A stretch of DNA of 64,000 nt from Physcomitrium patens (lineage: Eukaryota; Streptophyta; Bryopsida; Funariales; Funariaceae): contig NC_037271.1 in assembly GCF_000002425.4 (NCBI RefSeq), forward strand, positions 10,798,178-10,862,177, written 5' to 3'. The notes under the pieces are model-generated. The model did not search any database, had not been told where the DNA came from, and saw only the letters and a list, made by a program, of their open reading frames with translations. Positions 13,177 to 24,185 of this stretch are shown here, in pieces; the stretch's first letter is position 1; each line of letters starts with the position of its first letter. A program made the translations under genes and the position numbers.

Positions 13177-13946
13177 TGTGATTGTCGTTTTACTTATTCT
13201 ACAATTCCTTCTAGAATAAACATGTATAGGAGAATTCGAACATAGGAAAAGACTAAGCGCATGAGTTTCACTTATTAGGATCACACAATTAACTATATTC
13301 CGAACCACTAAAATACTAAGAAATACTACAATGCTTCCTCCCAGTGACAATACTCTTTTATCAATTGATAACCACAATGTGCAACCCTACACTCTCAAAA
13401 GAACTCTCAAAACTCAATAAATTCCATCCAACACCAAGAATAACACACTTCACTCCAACCAATCTGAATTCACAAAATTCTTGTAATCATAGACTTCCTC
13501 TATTGAAACACACACACACAACTTTTAATAAACAACAATCATAATCTTCCATCCATAATCAATCTTCCAATAACTTTTCATATAATTCAATCACTTAGTA
13601 CTCCAATTACAAAATCAATAACTCATAAATCAATCTCTGATTTATTCTACAGACTCACTTCTCAGTATTCAGAAACTATCCATTATTCTTCAACAACAAA
13701 GAAAACAAAAGAAATAAAGAAAAAGCACCAAGCTTAATCCCGACTCAAGACTATCACAGTCTCGCCTCCCAAGAAACTTCTACAATTCCTATATAATTGC
13801 TATTGATTTTGAAATTCTAATTGTAATCCTATAATAACTGCTTTTAATAACTGAATCAATCATCCATCCTCCTAAACTAACTATTCTATGAACTATTAAT
13901 CTATTTTACCAATATTTTACAAAAACAAATTAATATCTATTCTACA
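13177..13946 (-). mobile_element. 3' LTR of D
   Basis: Starts TGTGATTGTCG, ends ATTCTACA on the plus strand. Nearly the same as 33395-34164 with scattered transitions. The other side carries the minus-strand purine run GGAGTGGGGC next to it, which fixes this as the 3' LTR. Confidence 0.9.
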
Positions 13947-15128
13947 TAGCCCCACTCCTATCTGTGCAGCATCTTCACAAAGACACAATTGATTCCTATC
14001 TAAAAACTACTTAACAAAACTCTACAAAATTACTAATTCCTATGGTCCACCCAATTAATCATTTGCTGCATTATTGAATGTAGGTTCCACTGATTCTGGT
14101 TCTAAATTCAAATTTTTCTCCTCCTCCAATCCGTCCATCAGCTCCTTTCTCAATTGGTTTGATAGATCTTCATTATACTCACCTAATTCATGGACTTGAG
14201 CCTCTATTTTTAAGATTTGGGCATCACGAAGTTTTAACTGATGCTGTTATTGGCTCATCCATTTTGAAACATCTTCAATTGATACTTGAGACTGACTTCT
14301 CACTATTAACTCTTCCGTCAATTTTGTCACCTCAACTTATAAAACTTCGATTTTGGACCTCAATTTCTCCGTTTCGCATTTGGATTGATCACTCAATGCT
14401 TTTTTTTCTTTCGTCAATAATTCTGCCTTATCTCGTTTCACGTGCAACTGACATTTGAGTTTCTCCCATTCTAAATCTCATATCTTGCGATTCTGGATCA
14501 ATTTGTCCCGTTGTCCTTCTACAATCCATAAGATGTGTTCTTTTTTTTCCGTCCAAGATTCATATTGGTGAACCCATTTTTGCTCCAATACTAGCTTGGA
14601 TTCTCCAATTTTATTTATTGTCCATTCTTGCTCTTTAATTCTTTGGTTTTGCTCTGATATTACCTTCTTATTGTCCTCTAAATCCCATTTGAAATTGCCA
14701 TCTACATCCAATGCTTGCACCATATAATGTATTTGTGAAATGTGCTTCAATAAAGCATTCTTAAGAGGTATTCCTTCGGATAATCGACCTTGTAGAAACG
14801 CCAACTGATTAATATCCATCAAAATTGGGATTTCATTCTCCTCCTCCAGCGCTAAACAAATTGGAACCTGTTCTGATTCAATAACTAGAACGACCTCTTG
14901 TACCACTGTACGACTTGACTCTCCAATTTTGTGTATTACATCCGCTGTATTGACATTCTGTGCCAACGAATTTCGTTCTCTCTACAGAGGCACTTGCATT
15001 GGTACTGGTACAGGACTTTCCTCTACTGGCGTTGTTTGACGCAATGTGTGCGCGATCACAGCATACACATAATTGGAACAAAGAAAATAAGTGAATTTCT
15101 CCAATTTCCACTTGGATCCTATCTTCGA
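13947..15128 (-). pseudogene. Element D: downstream coiled-coil ORF
   Basis: A coding region downstream of integrase and before the 3' LTR, a place where plant gypsy elements sometimes hold an extra or env-like ORF. The clearest piece (14478-14966) starts MAQNVNTADVIHKIGESS, has an acidic stretch, then a long heptad-like helical part rich in Glu, Gln, Lys and Trp (EQNQRIKEQEWTINKI), suggesting a coiled coil. I see no signal peptide or membrane segment, so an envelope role is not supported. It continues to the left with similar charged sequence. The family is not one I can name. Fossil, broken. Confidence 0.55.
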
Positions 15129-16274
15129 TGTCATATTGTAAATCCCTACAGTATGTAAAAATTAGTTAAAAAATATTATATGTTGATAAATCTAGATGTG
15201 TGTTAGAGTGGCTAGTAGATTAAATTAAAAAGAGTTGGTAAAAGAAACTTTACTTTGTTTCTTTACTTCTTTTGATTTTGACATTAAAAAATATATATAT
15301 ATATATATATATATATAGTATGAAGCCTTGGGAAAAGGTGGAAATTTAAGGATGAAAATCTAAACTAGTAGGAGGCTAATTGGGAGGGATGAAAGCAAGG
15401 CATGGTCGGATGAAGGCAAGGAATGGAGAACTTCATCCCTATTGGTCGAATTCCATGTCTAATGGGCTTTGAGGAGGCTGCCTGCGACCTTAAGAAGGGT
15501 TTCGGAGACTTCAAAGAAAGCATTCAGAGATTACAAGTTAGGGTTGTAAAGTTTAGGATTTAGGGTACAATTTGTGTACAAAAATTAGAGGATTTGGAGT
15601 TAAGGTGAAGAAGTTATAGCCGTTTGAAGTTAAGGTGTTTATTTAAGACATACTGTTACTCTTTTGAGAGTACGAGGAGTTTTACAGTAGCTTTTGAAGA
15701 TCGGAAGGTGCGATTGGAATGGAGATTTCAAGGCCTATATCTTTTATTAAAGAATTATTGCTTTTGGAGTTCATATAGAGGAGTTATAAGGAATTGAAGG
15801 TGGCACTTCCAAATCAAAGACAGTAAGTAAGCAGATTTGTTTGTAATAATGGTTGGAGTCATAACTTGAGAATTCGGACGAATTTATGGCTCAAACTTTT
15901 TGAAGAATGTAAATTTTTGTATTAATAAGCTACACATATAAATTTCGTGGCATTTTAGCTTATATTTTGTGAGATATGAAGAAAATTGCATGAGGATGTA
16001 TAAAGATAGGGGTTTGAAGCGACTGTTAGGATTTTCAAGATATCTCAAGATTTGCAACAAATTTGTAGTTGAAAATTGTTGTAGAAGTTAATAAGAATAC
16101 ATTGGTACCTCATATAAAATTTGAGTTTGTTTGGATGGTCGGATTAGGAGATATGAGGTGTTTAAGTTTGGAAAAATCTCCACATAAGAATTATACATAA
16201 ACTCACAAAGGGAAAAATTATACATAAACTTAGGGCTTCTTTTATTTTCAAGCTTGATTGAATAATTAGTGACA
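15129..16274 (+). mobile_element. LTR E, distant relative of family A
   Basis: Begins TGTCATATTGTAAATCC beside TCGA (15125-15128) and parallels family A LTRs: the ATTGGTC box (15441), GAGGAGGCTGCC (about 15470-15482), a TTAGGATTT-like stretch and the later TTTGTGAGATA region occur in the same order. The right end (GTGACA near 16274) is a best guess and the second target copy is not clear. D coding sequence lies on both sides. Probably a solo LTR. Confidence 0.65.
15291..15317. repeat. (AT)n microsatellite
   Basis: About 13 AT units inside LTR E. Confidence 0.9.
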
Positions 16275-17077
16275 ACTAGAAGCCAACGTTTTCTTGAGGC
16301 AAACTCTCTCTACCTTGACACCGCATGAATACGAGTGGCTACGTACGCTGCCCAGTTGAACACCATCCCTTCTAGTGCCCCTACCGCTGCATATAATAAC
16401 CGTTTGGATATATATGTGGGATGTCGGTATAATCCTAACCGCCTCACTACAAAATGAAACTATTCCACGAGTTCTGGTGAAATTGCCTCAGTATTCCACC
16501 AACCTTGGCTCCTCTCAAAAGCCGAAATAACTTCTCTTGAAATATCTTCCTGGACTGAAGTTGCTTAAGTCATGAGCTCCTACTACAATTTCTCCAATGG
16601 AAAGATACAACACCTTTTCCATGATTGTTCCATCAATCCTGATAATTTGCCCTTATACCACACTCGATCCATCCTTTGGGTCGTAGTTTGCGATATATTC
16701 TTCCACTAATGACACATTAATTGATAGTAAGCGATCTGACAGGTGTAAAAATTGGAACAACTATGCATTTCAAAAGTCTTTTATTCTTTTTGGAGTCTAG
16801 CAGATATCCAACTTCATCGGTTTTGTATTGATAACGATTATCACAAAAGGTGGTTTTGATGCGAGTTTAGCTCTCATATTTCGCCCACTTTCCTCTTTGT
16901 CTATAGCTCGCTTTGCACTTTTAATTGCTATGATGCTTCCCCTCTCAAACTCTTAATTGGAACTATTACACTCGAAAACTTAAAAAACACAAGAACTAGC
17001 AATTTCAGAAAACAACTAAGAACGATAACACAAAATGACCTCTAATTGGTGCCCCACTCCTATTCTCTTACTACCGG
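16275..17077 (-). pseudogene. Element D: extra ORF region, first part
   Basis: Minus-strand coding-like sequence between integrase and the coiled-coil ORF. Recognisable stretches are LSINVSLVEEYIANYDP and YLSIGEIVVGA; I cannot assign a known domain. Its composition (higher GC, few long AT runs) resembles coding D sequence, and it lies between two later insertions (E on the left, a solo C LTR on the right). Probably one reading unit with 13947-15128 before decay, but this is inference. Broken. Confidence 0.45.
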
Positions 17078-18346
17078 TGTCATATTATGTGCTTTCTTGC
17101 TCAAGAACGTGCCGGGTGTCTCGCTATAGAAGGTAGTATGGAGATTCGCCAATATTCAAGCAGTCTATCAATTTTTGACTGTTGGAATATAAACAACTAC
17201 AAGAATACACCGTAAATCTATACGGATGTCCTTCGACTGCTTGCCAAAGTCCTTTTTGTCCCAGCCGGTAGGTCTCTAGACGTTACACAGAACCCCGAAC
17301 AACTCAAACTGCTAATCTTCGATATCGCTTTATACTCACGATCTTGTGTCCACTGACTGTCTTGTTAGATTAACCCAATAAATTTCATTCACTCCGCATA
17401 TCCAATCCTATAGACACCCTTTTAATTCTTCATCACGGACGTAATTCGATTTCACAAAACAGTCAAGAGTAATCAAACTCACTTCATTAAAAATCCCGAT
17501 TCACCATTACACCACTGACTTCAGCAACGATTGCCTCAGTCTTCCCAAAACCCTATGAAGAAAAAAAAACCCAATTCTCTGTCTTTTTTCCTCGCTCCAA
17601 AGCATGAAGCTCGCTCTTCAATCCCTCTAAAAGTTATTCTCCAAACCTTCTTCTCTCCTCTCATTTCTTAACCTTAATTCTAAATTTCTTCAATCTTCCA
17701 TCTTGGATCCAAAATTGGCTCCCGCCGTCAGAGCTTGGATCCAAAATTGGCTCTCGTCATCAGAGCTTTCTCCTCCATTTTTACCTTTAAGAGATCCTTT
17801 TATCGAAAAGACATTCCCGGAACGGCACAAAGGACGGAACAGCCTGAAACGAAATCGGAGCCCCGTAATCGGGACCACATTGAGTCGCCTGACCAATTCA
17901 GGTCTCATATTGGGTAAGAGTCCAGTAGTAAGATCCAGATGTTCCCGTAATTGGATCAAATTGGTCCTTCACATCAGATTGGCTGAGGCCCGTAGTAAGA
18001 CCTGGACTTTCCCATAATTAGACTACATTGGATTGCCCGACCAATTCACGTCTCATATTGGATAAGAAGACCCGGATTGGATGTCTTGAAATTGGATCCA
18101 ATTGGCTCTTCGAACCAGGCTCACCTGTCGTTGAATTGGTCCTTTCTCTTTTTTACTGACTCCCGTTATTGGAATCGAACGGAGCATTTCAGTATGCCCT
18201 GGCTGACTGTAACGGGGTGACTGACCCTGGCCTCCCAGTATTTGCATTGAAATTGGTCGTTGCCCCCAATATTCGAGGTAACTAAATATTAATAAAAGTC
18301 CCCTTTTTTTATATTTTCACGGTATACTCGTGTTACAACATGACAC
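17078..18346 (-). mobile_element. Solo LTR, family C (young subfamily)
   Basis: Starts on the minus strand TGTCATGTTGTAACACGAG at 18346 and ends ATAATATGACA at 17078, flanked on both sides by CCGG (17074-17077, 18347-18350). Length 1269 bp against 1268 bp for the 5' LTR of the C element at 46589, with a few percent difference. No internal sequence. It shares the dense CCAAT motifs and the tandem GAGCCAATTT unit. Confidence 0.92.
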
Positions 18347-19700
18347 CGGTGATCATGATAACATGTTAGCCATACTGTCCGTTTCTCACCTCTATTCCAT
18401 CTGACACATTAATAATTACTAACTATCTTTTCAGCTGCTTCTACACCTTAATGCACTTATACCATATTTAGGTCTACCTTGTGTCCATTCAAAGTCACCC
18501 TTCCAAAAAATGAAAACTCATTCCAGATTTTATGTATTATATAACCGTAATCGATTCTCGTTAATATAGGTACTGAAGTGATGGCCTATGAAATCTTCCA
18601 ATTGAAGAGATCCATTGGAAAAACCTTCAATCACCTGATACGTTCCATGCCAACAAACTTGAAAATTTTTTGGAAAATGATTAAATCGACTATCATACAA
18701 TAATACCAAATCATTGGGCATAAAAATCTTTGGATGCAGTTTACTATCATAGTAACTCTTCTTCTGTTTTTGAGTTGCTTCGATGTGAAAAAGAGCTGTA
18801 GCTCATATTTCATCTAATTCTTCCAATTTCACCAACCGAGAATGTAAGGACTCTTTGTCACTGAGTTGTTCATCCAAGGTAATCCGTAAACTTTGAACCT
18901 CCAACTCGATGGATAAAATTACCTCTTGACCGTAAACTAGTTGAAACGAAGTAGAGTTGGTAGTTACTTTATATGCGATGCGATATGCCCACAAAGCCGC
19001 AAAGAGTTTGGTCTCCCAATTAGTACCCGCCCCCGAAATTGTCTTAGTCAAGATCTTGCACAAAATTTCGTTGGTCTTTTTTGTTTGTCCATTAGTACGA
19101 GGATGATATGGAGTGGTTTTCCAATGCTTAATCTCATATGTGTTCATCAAGGTAGCTATGGTAGCATTTAGGTAATGGGTGCCGTGATCGCTAACCAATT
19201 CTTTTGGACATCCAAATTGAATTATAATATTCTTGTATAGAAAATTAGCCACCATACTGGCATTATCATGGTGGGTAGCAATAGCCTCTGCCCATTTTGT
19301 TACATAGTCTATGGCGACTAAAATATATCACTTTTGGCTAGGTTTTGACGCTGGTGTGATGAGACCGACAAAATCAATATTCCATTTTTTGAACGGTGCT
19401 TGTGCCAAGATTAAAACTAATGGCATGGTGGAAGTGTCCGTGGGTCAATCAATTTGTTGACAGGGATCACAACGACGAAGAAATTGGTGTGCATCAGAAA
19501 ACATTGTGGGCCACCAATATCCGGCCAGTAAAGCCTTGTGAGCAGTACTATCTCCCACAAAATGACCACCACAAGTATCCAAATGGCAACCTTCGAGGAC
19601 TGACTATACTTCACTTGAAAAAATATAGCGACGTAAAATACCATCTTTACCTTGTTTATACAAAGCATCGCGAATCATTGTGTACGGGGCACTCTTCAGA
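18347..19700 (-). pseudogene. Element D: integrase
   Basis: Minus-strand gypsy integrase fossil. An HHCC zinc domain is seen at about 19440-19610 (CGGHFVGDS, then CDPCQQ), the catalytic core at 18803-19255 and upstream (LVSDHGTHYLN, TTPYHPRTNGQTKKTNE), and the C-terminal part at 18530-18800 (ending WHGTYQVIEGF). Integrase joins the element cDNA to host DNA using a D,D-35-E triad. The core resembles that of element F (NGQTERVNQTLG) and not that of C, so D and F are plant-type relatives. Several breaks. Confidence 0.82.
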
Positions 19701-19774
19701 ATTAGTCGCTTCTTAAGCTTCTTGGTGAAAGTGGGCATAAAGGTGTAGAAGGTCAAAAACTGAATGATTTCACT

Positions 19775-20556
19775 TTACTCGGAGGAAATCACATCCACCA
19801 CAAATAATTTGGCATCAGGAAGAGCATCTGGGATAGGCTTGTTGTCGAGAATATTAGACAATCGGGATAAATGATTAGCATTGGTATGTTTCTTCCCAGA
19901 TCGTACGACAATCGTAAAATTGAACTCTTGTAAGAGTAAGATCCATCGGACAATGCACCCACTCAATTGAGGCTTATTAATCATATATTTGAAGGCATCA
20001 TGATCTACATAAAAAACAAACGAATACCCAAGCAAATAGTGCCAAAATTTTTGAACCGAGTATATCATATCCAATGCTTCTCGTTCAGTAGTAGTGTAAT
20101 TGCGTTCAGCAGCCACCAATTGCTGACTGGCATAATAGATAGGATGATCCAGATCTTTGTCATCCTTCTGACTTAACACTAATTCAATAGCCATATTGCA
20201 TGCATCAACGTACACATGAAAGGGCTCCTTCCAACGAGGAGCCACCAATATTGGTGCAGAGACCAATTTTGACTTCAACGCTTCAAAGGCCATCGTACAT
20301 TCCATAGTCCAGATGGAACTAGTCCCATCCCACGGAGGTTTCTTCAATAAGTTCGTTAAAGATTGACAAATAACTACGAACAAACTAATGAATCTTCGAT
20401 AATAACTGACATGGCTCACAAACCTACAAACACCGGAGACCGTCTCTGGGCGGCGCAAGTTCATTATATGCTACATTTTGTCAGGATCCATAGCAATACC
20501 ATGGGTGGAGACAATATGTCTCAATAATTTACGTAGATAAGCATCCATTGATCCGT
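19775..20556 (-). pseudogene. Element D: RT connection and RNase H
   Basis: The minus strand reads FVSHVSYYRRFI and LVSAPILVAP (RT thumb/connection), then the RNase H stretch FHVYVDACNMAIELVL, IYYASQQL, NYTTTEREALDMIYSV and the ending HTNANHLSRL. RNase H removes the RNA strand from the RNA-DNA hybrid during reverse transcription. The order fits Ty3/gypsy. The region ends on the right at the A solo LTR (20557). Part of a broken element. Confidence 0.85.
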
Positions 20557-21890
20557 TGTCGTAAAGCGTGATTTTCTATCTAGGAATACATTGGATATCT
20601 AGTTATACAGAGTGTACCTTAAACCTTTCCATGATTCTTTTCTTGGCTTCCAAAACTCCTTTATTTTTGTATAAAACTCCAAATATAACAAAATCCCTTC
20701 AAAACATATTTTTTCCGCGAAGAGTTTTCTCGCCCCAAACTTTAAAAAATCATAACTATTGATCTAACCGTCCAGTTTGTTTCAAATTTATAAGATAGAT
20801 AGAAATTATCCTTAACTTTAACCACAAAAAAAACCAACTGCAAATTCACTCCCGATCTTCTGGCATCTAAGAAATCCTAGCAGATACTCCAAACCCTAAT
20901 TTACAATCACCCAAAAAACTATTTTCCTTATATCTCAAAAATCCGAAATCCAAATGTCATAAAACTTATGCATAAAGTTTACTAACATGAAATTACACAT
21001 TCCTTGAAATTTTGAGCCAAAACCTTGTCAAATTGCTCAAGATATATCTCAAGAGACAAACACTAGTAAATCGGTTTACTTACTACGTTTAGATTGGATA
21101 TGCTGACTTCAAAATTCAATAACTCCTTCATTCCAACTTAGAATCCAGTAAGCAGTATGCAAAAAGTATAGCCGCAAAAGTTTTCTCTTCAGTCGCGGTC
21201 GCCGATCCTCAATTTCCATCCGTACGCGTGCGTTATGCCGAAAAGAGTGACAGTAGGTCCAAAACTAACACCTTAACTTTGAGCACCTATAACTTCTTCA
21301 TAAAAACCCCAAACGACACAAAACTTGCACCAAAACCTTAACCAAAAACCTAAACCTTCTGACCTTAGCCTTCAATGTTCGAATGGGCTTGAAAAACTAA
21401 CCCTAATCTCTAATATGGCCTCGGGCAGCCTCCTCAAAGTCCATTGGTCATGATTTTTGACCAATAAGAATGGAGATTTTTATTTTTCATCTCCATTCAT
21501 CTATATTGGTGCCCTAATTACTCCCTTTGCTACCAAAATCTGTCTTCAATTCTTTTTTTTATAAGATTTACATAATGTATGCTCTAAACACCAAATAAAA
21601 GAACCAAAGTAAGTTTTCAAATGTCACCAATGTCTAACAAAGGTGACTCTAAATATTTAGAAGTTACTATCAACCAAAACCAATCTTAAAAGCCACTATC
21701 AAAAGGAAATTAAAGTTATACAAATTCTATAGTAATCTTTTTAAACAACCTCTTCTCAAAGTAATAATCAAATTATATTCTACAACCAACTAAAATCTAC
21801 TAACATGGCTCTCACCATGTTACTTAATAAATTATATATTAAGTACATAATTATATTATTTTCATATAGTAACCGAACCACGATATGACA
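20557..21890 (-). mobile_element. Solo LTR, family A, in D
   Basis: On the minus strand it starts TGTCATATCGTGGTTCGG at 21890 and ends GCTTTACGACA at 20557, with CCGT on each side (20553-20556, 21891-21894). Length 1334 bp; matches the A LTR at 7695-9313 in the other orientation, including the palindrome at 21443-21465. D sequence continues for 113 bases (21891-22003) before element F. Confidence 0.9.
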
Positions 21891-22003
21891 CCGTTCCAAG
21901 TTAGATTTTGATAACTACCTTGAATTAGAATCAACGTAGCTCTCGTAATTAAAAATTGATCATAATGGCATTCCTCCCAAACCTTGGCTCTATTAAGGGA
22001 TGC

Positions 22004-23759
22004 TGTGAGCCCAAAAGTTGGTTCACATTGTTGGTTAAACTAAAAAAATCTAAAAAAAATGAGGATTTTGACTATATTTTTTTATAATAAGTTAGTTATA
22101 GACATTAATGTTAGTGGCTTATTGATGATTAGTAGTGGAAAGAAAAATCAAAGAAGAAGGGAGTGGTGGAAAAGATAAGAAAAAGAGCCAAAAGAAAAAA
22201 AAAAAAAAAAAAAAAAAAAAGGCCAAGAAGAGAGAAGGAAGAAGATGAAGAGGGACAAGGAGAAGAAGAAGAAAAAGGAGAAGAAAATAATTAGAAGTAA
22301 ATTTATTGTCATGGGGTTGTCAAATTGTTGGTTCTTAATGATCTAGAACTTAGATTTGGGTGTATGAATAGTCAAACTTGATGTTTAAATATGTTTTAAA
22401 CATATTGGTGGAGTTAGTTTTGTCAAAAAAAATGCTTTGAATTGGGGGTTTTGGGCATGCCCAGCCCTAAAATCGGGTTTAGGACTTAGGATTAATGTGG
22501 GCCCTTGATCTTGATTAGGATTGGTGGATTTGGATGGTGGGGATGTGGCTGCCACCCTTTGGTCTCTTCCTACTTGGATAAGAGGGTGGGGGTGGCCACA
22601 CTCCATCTCTTTTTTTTTTTTTTTTTTTTTTTGGGCGAAGCCATGCCAAATTGCTTCCCCACGTACCCTTGTTTATATAGAGCTGCAATTGCGCAGCTGT
22701 AGTGTATTAGTTATTTGGAAATAGAATGTCAAACTTTACCAATAGTTAGATCTTGTCGTTAGCTTCCTCGGGACAATAGGCACGCTTTGTTGGAGAGAAA
22801 ACAAGAAAGTTGTGGTGTTTTAGTGACAAGGAGGTCAGCTGCCGGCCAGATCTGGAGGTCCGACTTTGGAAGGCGATTGTTGGCGGACAATATTGAATTT
22901 GGAGCTGAAACTTTTGTAGTGGATGGTTCTTGTTGTCAGCTTTGCAAGGACTATTTGCACGCTTAGATTGAGAAAAGGCCAAGGAAGTTATGGTGGTTGG
23001 AGTGAAGAGGAGTCGGCCGTGGTGAAGATGTAGCACTCCGCCAACTCAAGCTACTTTGGAAGGTCATATCTTGGAATTCACTCAAGATTTTCAAGAAAAA
23101 ATTATTGGAGGTGATGCGGCTTCAATTCTAGTTTCTGGAATGCTAAAGCATATGCGTTGCACAACTGGAATGGAGCAAGGGCAAGGGTTTTTGTGGCCAG
23201 GGGTACTCTGACTAGGCCGAGAAAGTCAGGCAACTTTGAGGCAAGATTTCTTTTAGCTTAATTGTTGTTTTGCATTGAATTTTGTTGGAGGACAAGCGCT
23301 TGTAAGTCTACTTTCTAAAATAGTAAAGCTTGTTATAAACAAGTTAGTGATGCAACCATTGTAGTGGAATTCGTGCAAGGGGGTCGATACCATGACTGGA
23401 AGGAGGCGACTTCCAATTTTCTTTAATTTTTAGGATGAATCTTGGATAAATTAGGTCAATTGCACGAATTGTCAGTTGGATGATAAGTTGACTTATGGTT
23501 GGATGAATGAATCTTTAGGTGAAAATTGGATGAACAAACTTTGGATGAATGAATGTTATGGGATGAATGAGAATTAAGGGATGGATGATTGATGAATGGA
23601 AATTTAGGATGAATGAACTTAGGGTTTATGGATGAACTTAGGATTTATGGATGAACTTAGGATTTATGAATAAACTTAGGGTTTATAAAAATTATGTGTG
23701 AGTGAAGTTAATCCACTTGACTACTAAACGCAATTAAGGGTGGAGGAATTTAGCTCACA
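22004..23759 (+). mobile_element. 5' LTR of F
   Basis: Starts TGTGAGCCCAAAAG and ends TTTAGCTCACA, so TGTGAG and CTCACA are inverted termini. Contains a poly-A/GA-rich run (about 22190-22290), a poly-T run (about 22611-22632) and, near its end, imperfect tandem units of GGATGAACTTA type (about 23440-23700). The stretch TTTATATAG at 22671-22680 is a TATA-like candidate. Confidence 0.95.
22669..22681 (+). promoter_or_regulatory. TATA-like box in F 5' LTR
   Basis: TTTATATAGAGC is the best TATA match in the LTR, in a GC-richer stretch about 1.1 kb before the LTR end; the same sequence stands in the 3' LTR at about 31099-31111. Position of transcription start is unknown. Confidence 0.4.
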
Positions 23760-23763
23760 TAAA

Positions 23764-23784
23764 TGGTGCGTTAGCCGGGAGCCC
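23764..23784 (+). other. Primer-binding site candidate of F
   Basis: TGGTGCGTTAGCCGGGAGCC begins four bases after the LTR end, the usual place of the site where a tRNA 3' end primes reverse transcription. It resembles the TGGCGCCGTTGCCGGGGA type used by many plant gypsy elements, with mismatches; the tRNA is not certain. Confidence 0.6.
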
Positions 23785-23807
23785 ATCTTAGAGACGTTGT
23801 CTAACCA

Positions 23808-23842
<35 letters not shown>

Positions 23843-24185
23843 AGTGAGATGATTGATTACATGGAGGAAAGAGATAATAGGAGCAAGATGATGGGGTCGT
23901 GATTGGAGGGAGCACAGTAGAAGGTATGTGGGTCCTAGGGATATCTATGGTTTCTCGTTTACTGATCGGGTAAGCCCCACAACATAGGTTGTATCGTATG
24001 CCAAGATTGGACTAGCGAGCTGGTTTGCCTTGGTGAATTCCATGTCATCGCCCGTAAATACTATCTTGGTGGTTTGCATTCCCTACCCACCTGAGGGTAG
24101 GCTAGATTATTAATTATCAATTTAAAAATTTCAAAAAAAAAAATGGGTTGGTAGGTAATGAGAGAAGGTCAGTGAGGACGTTTAG
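23785..24185 (+). other. F leader region
   Basis: Untranslated leader between primer site and gag. It has a poly-T tract (about 23811-23840) and an A-rich run (about 24131-24141) but no ORF of note. Confidence 0.6.

Noticed and set aside
14478-14966. Envelope gene in element D
   Set aside because: The position fits, but no signal peptide, membrane segment or cysteine pattern is seen; the sequence is coiled-coil.
17690-18017. ORF pairs in both strands repeated at 46916-47243 and 54182-54497
   Set aside because: They lie in C LTRs; open frames on both strands reflect low stop content in the CCAAT-rich part, not a protein.
22505-23036. ORFs repeated at 30813-31463
   Set aside because: They are inside the F LTRs, on both strands, without domain or codon pattern.
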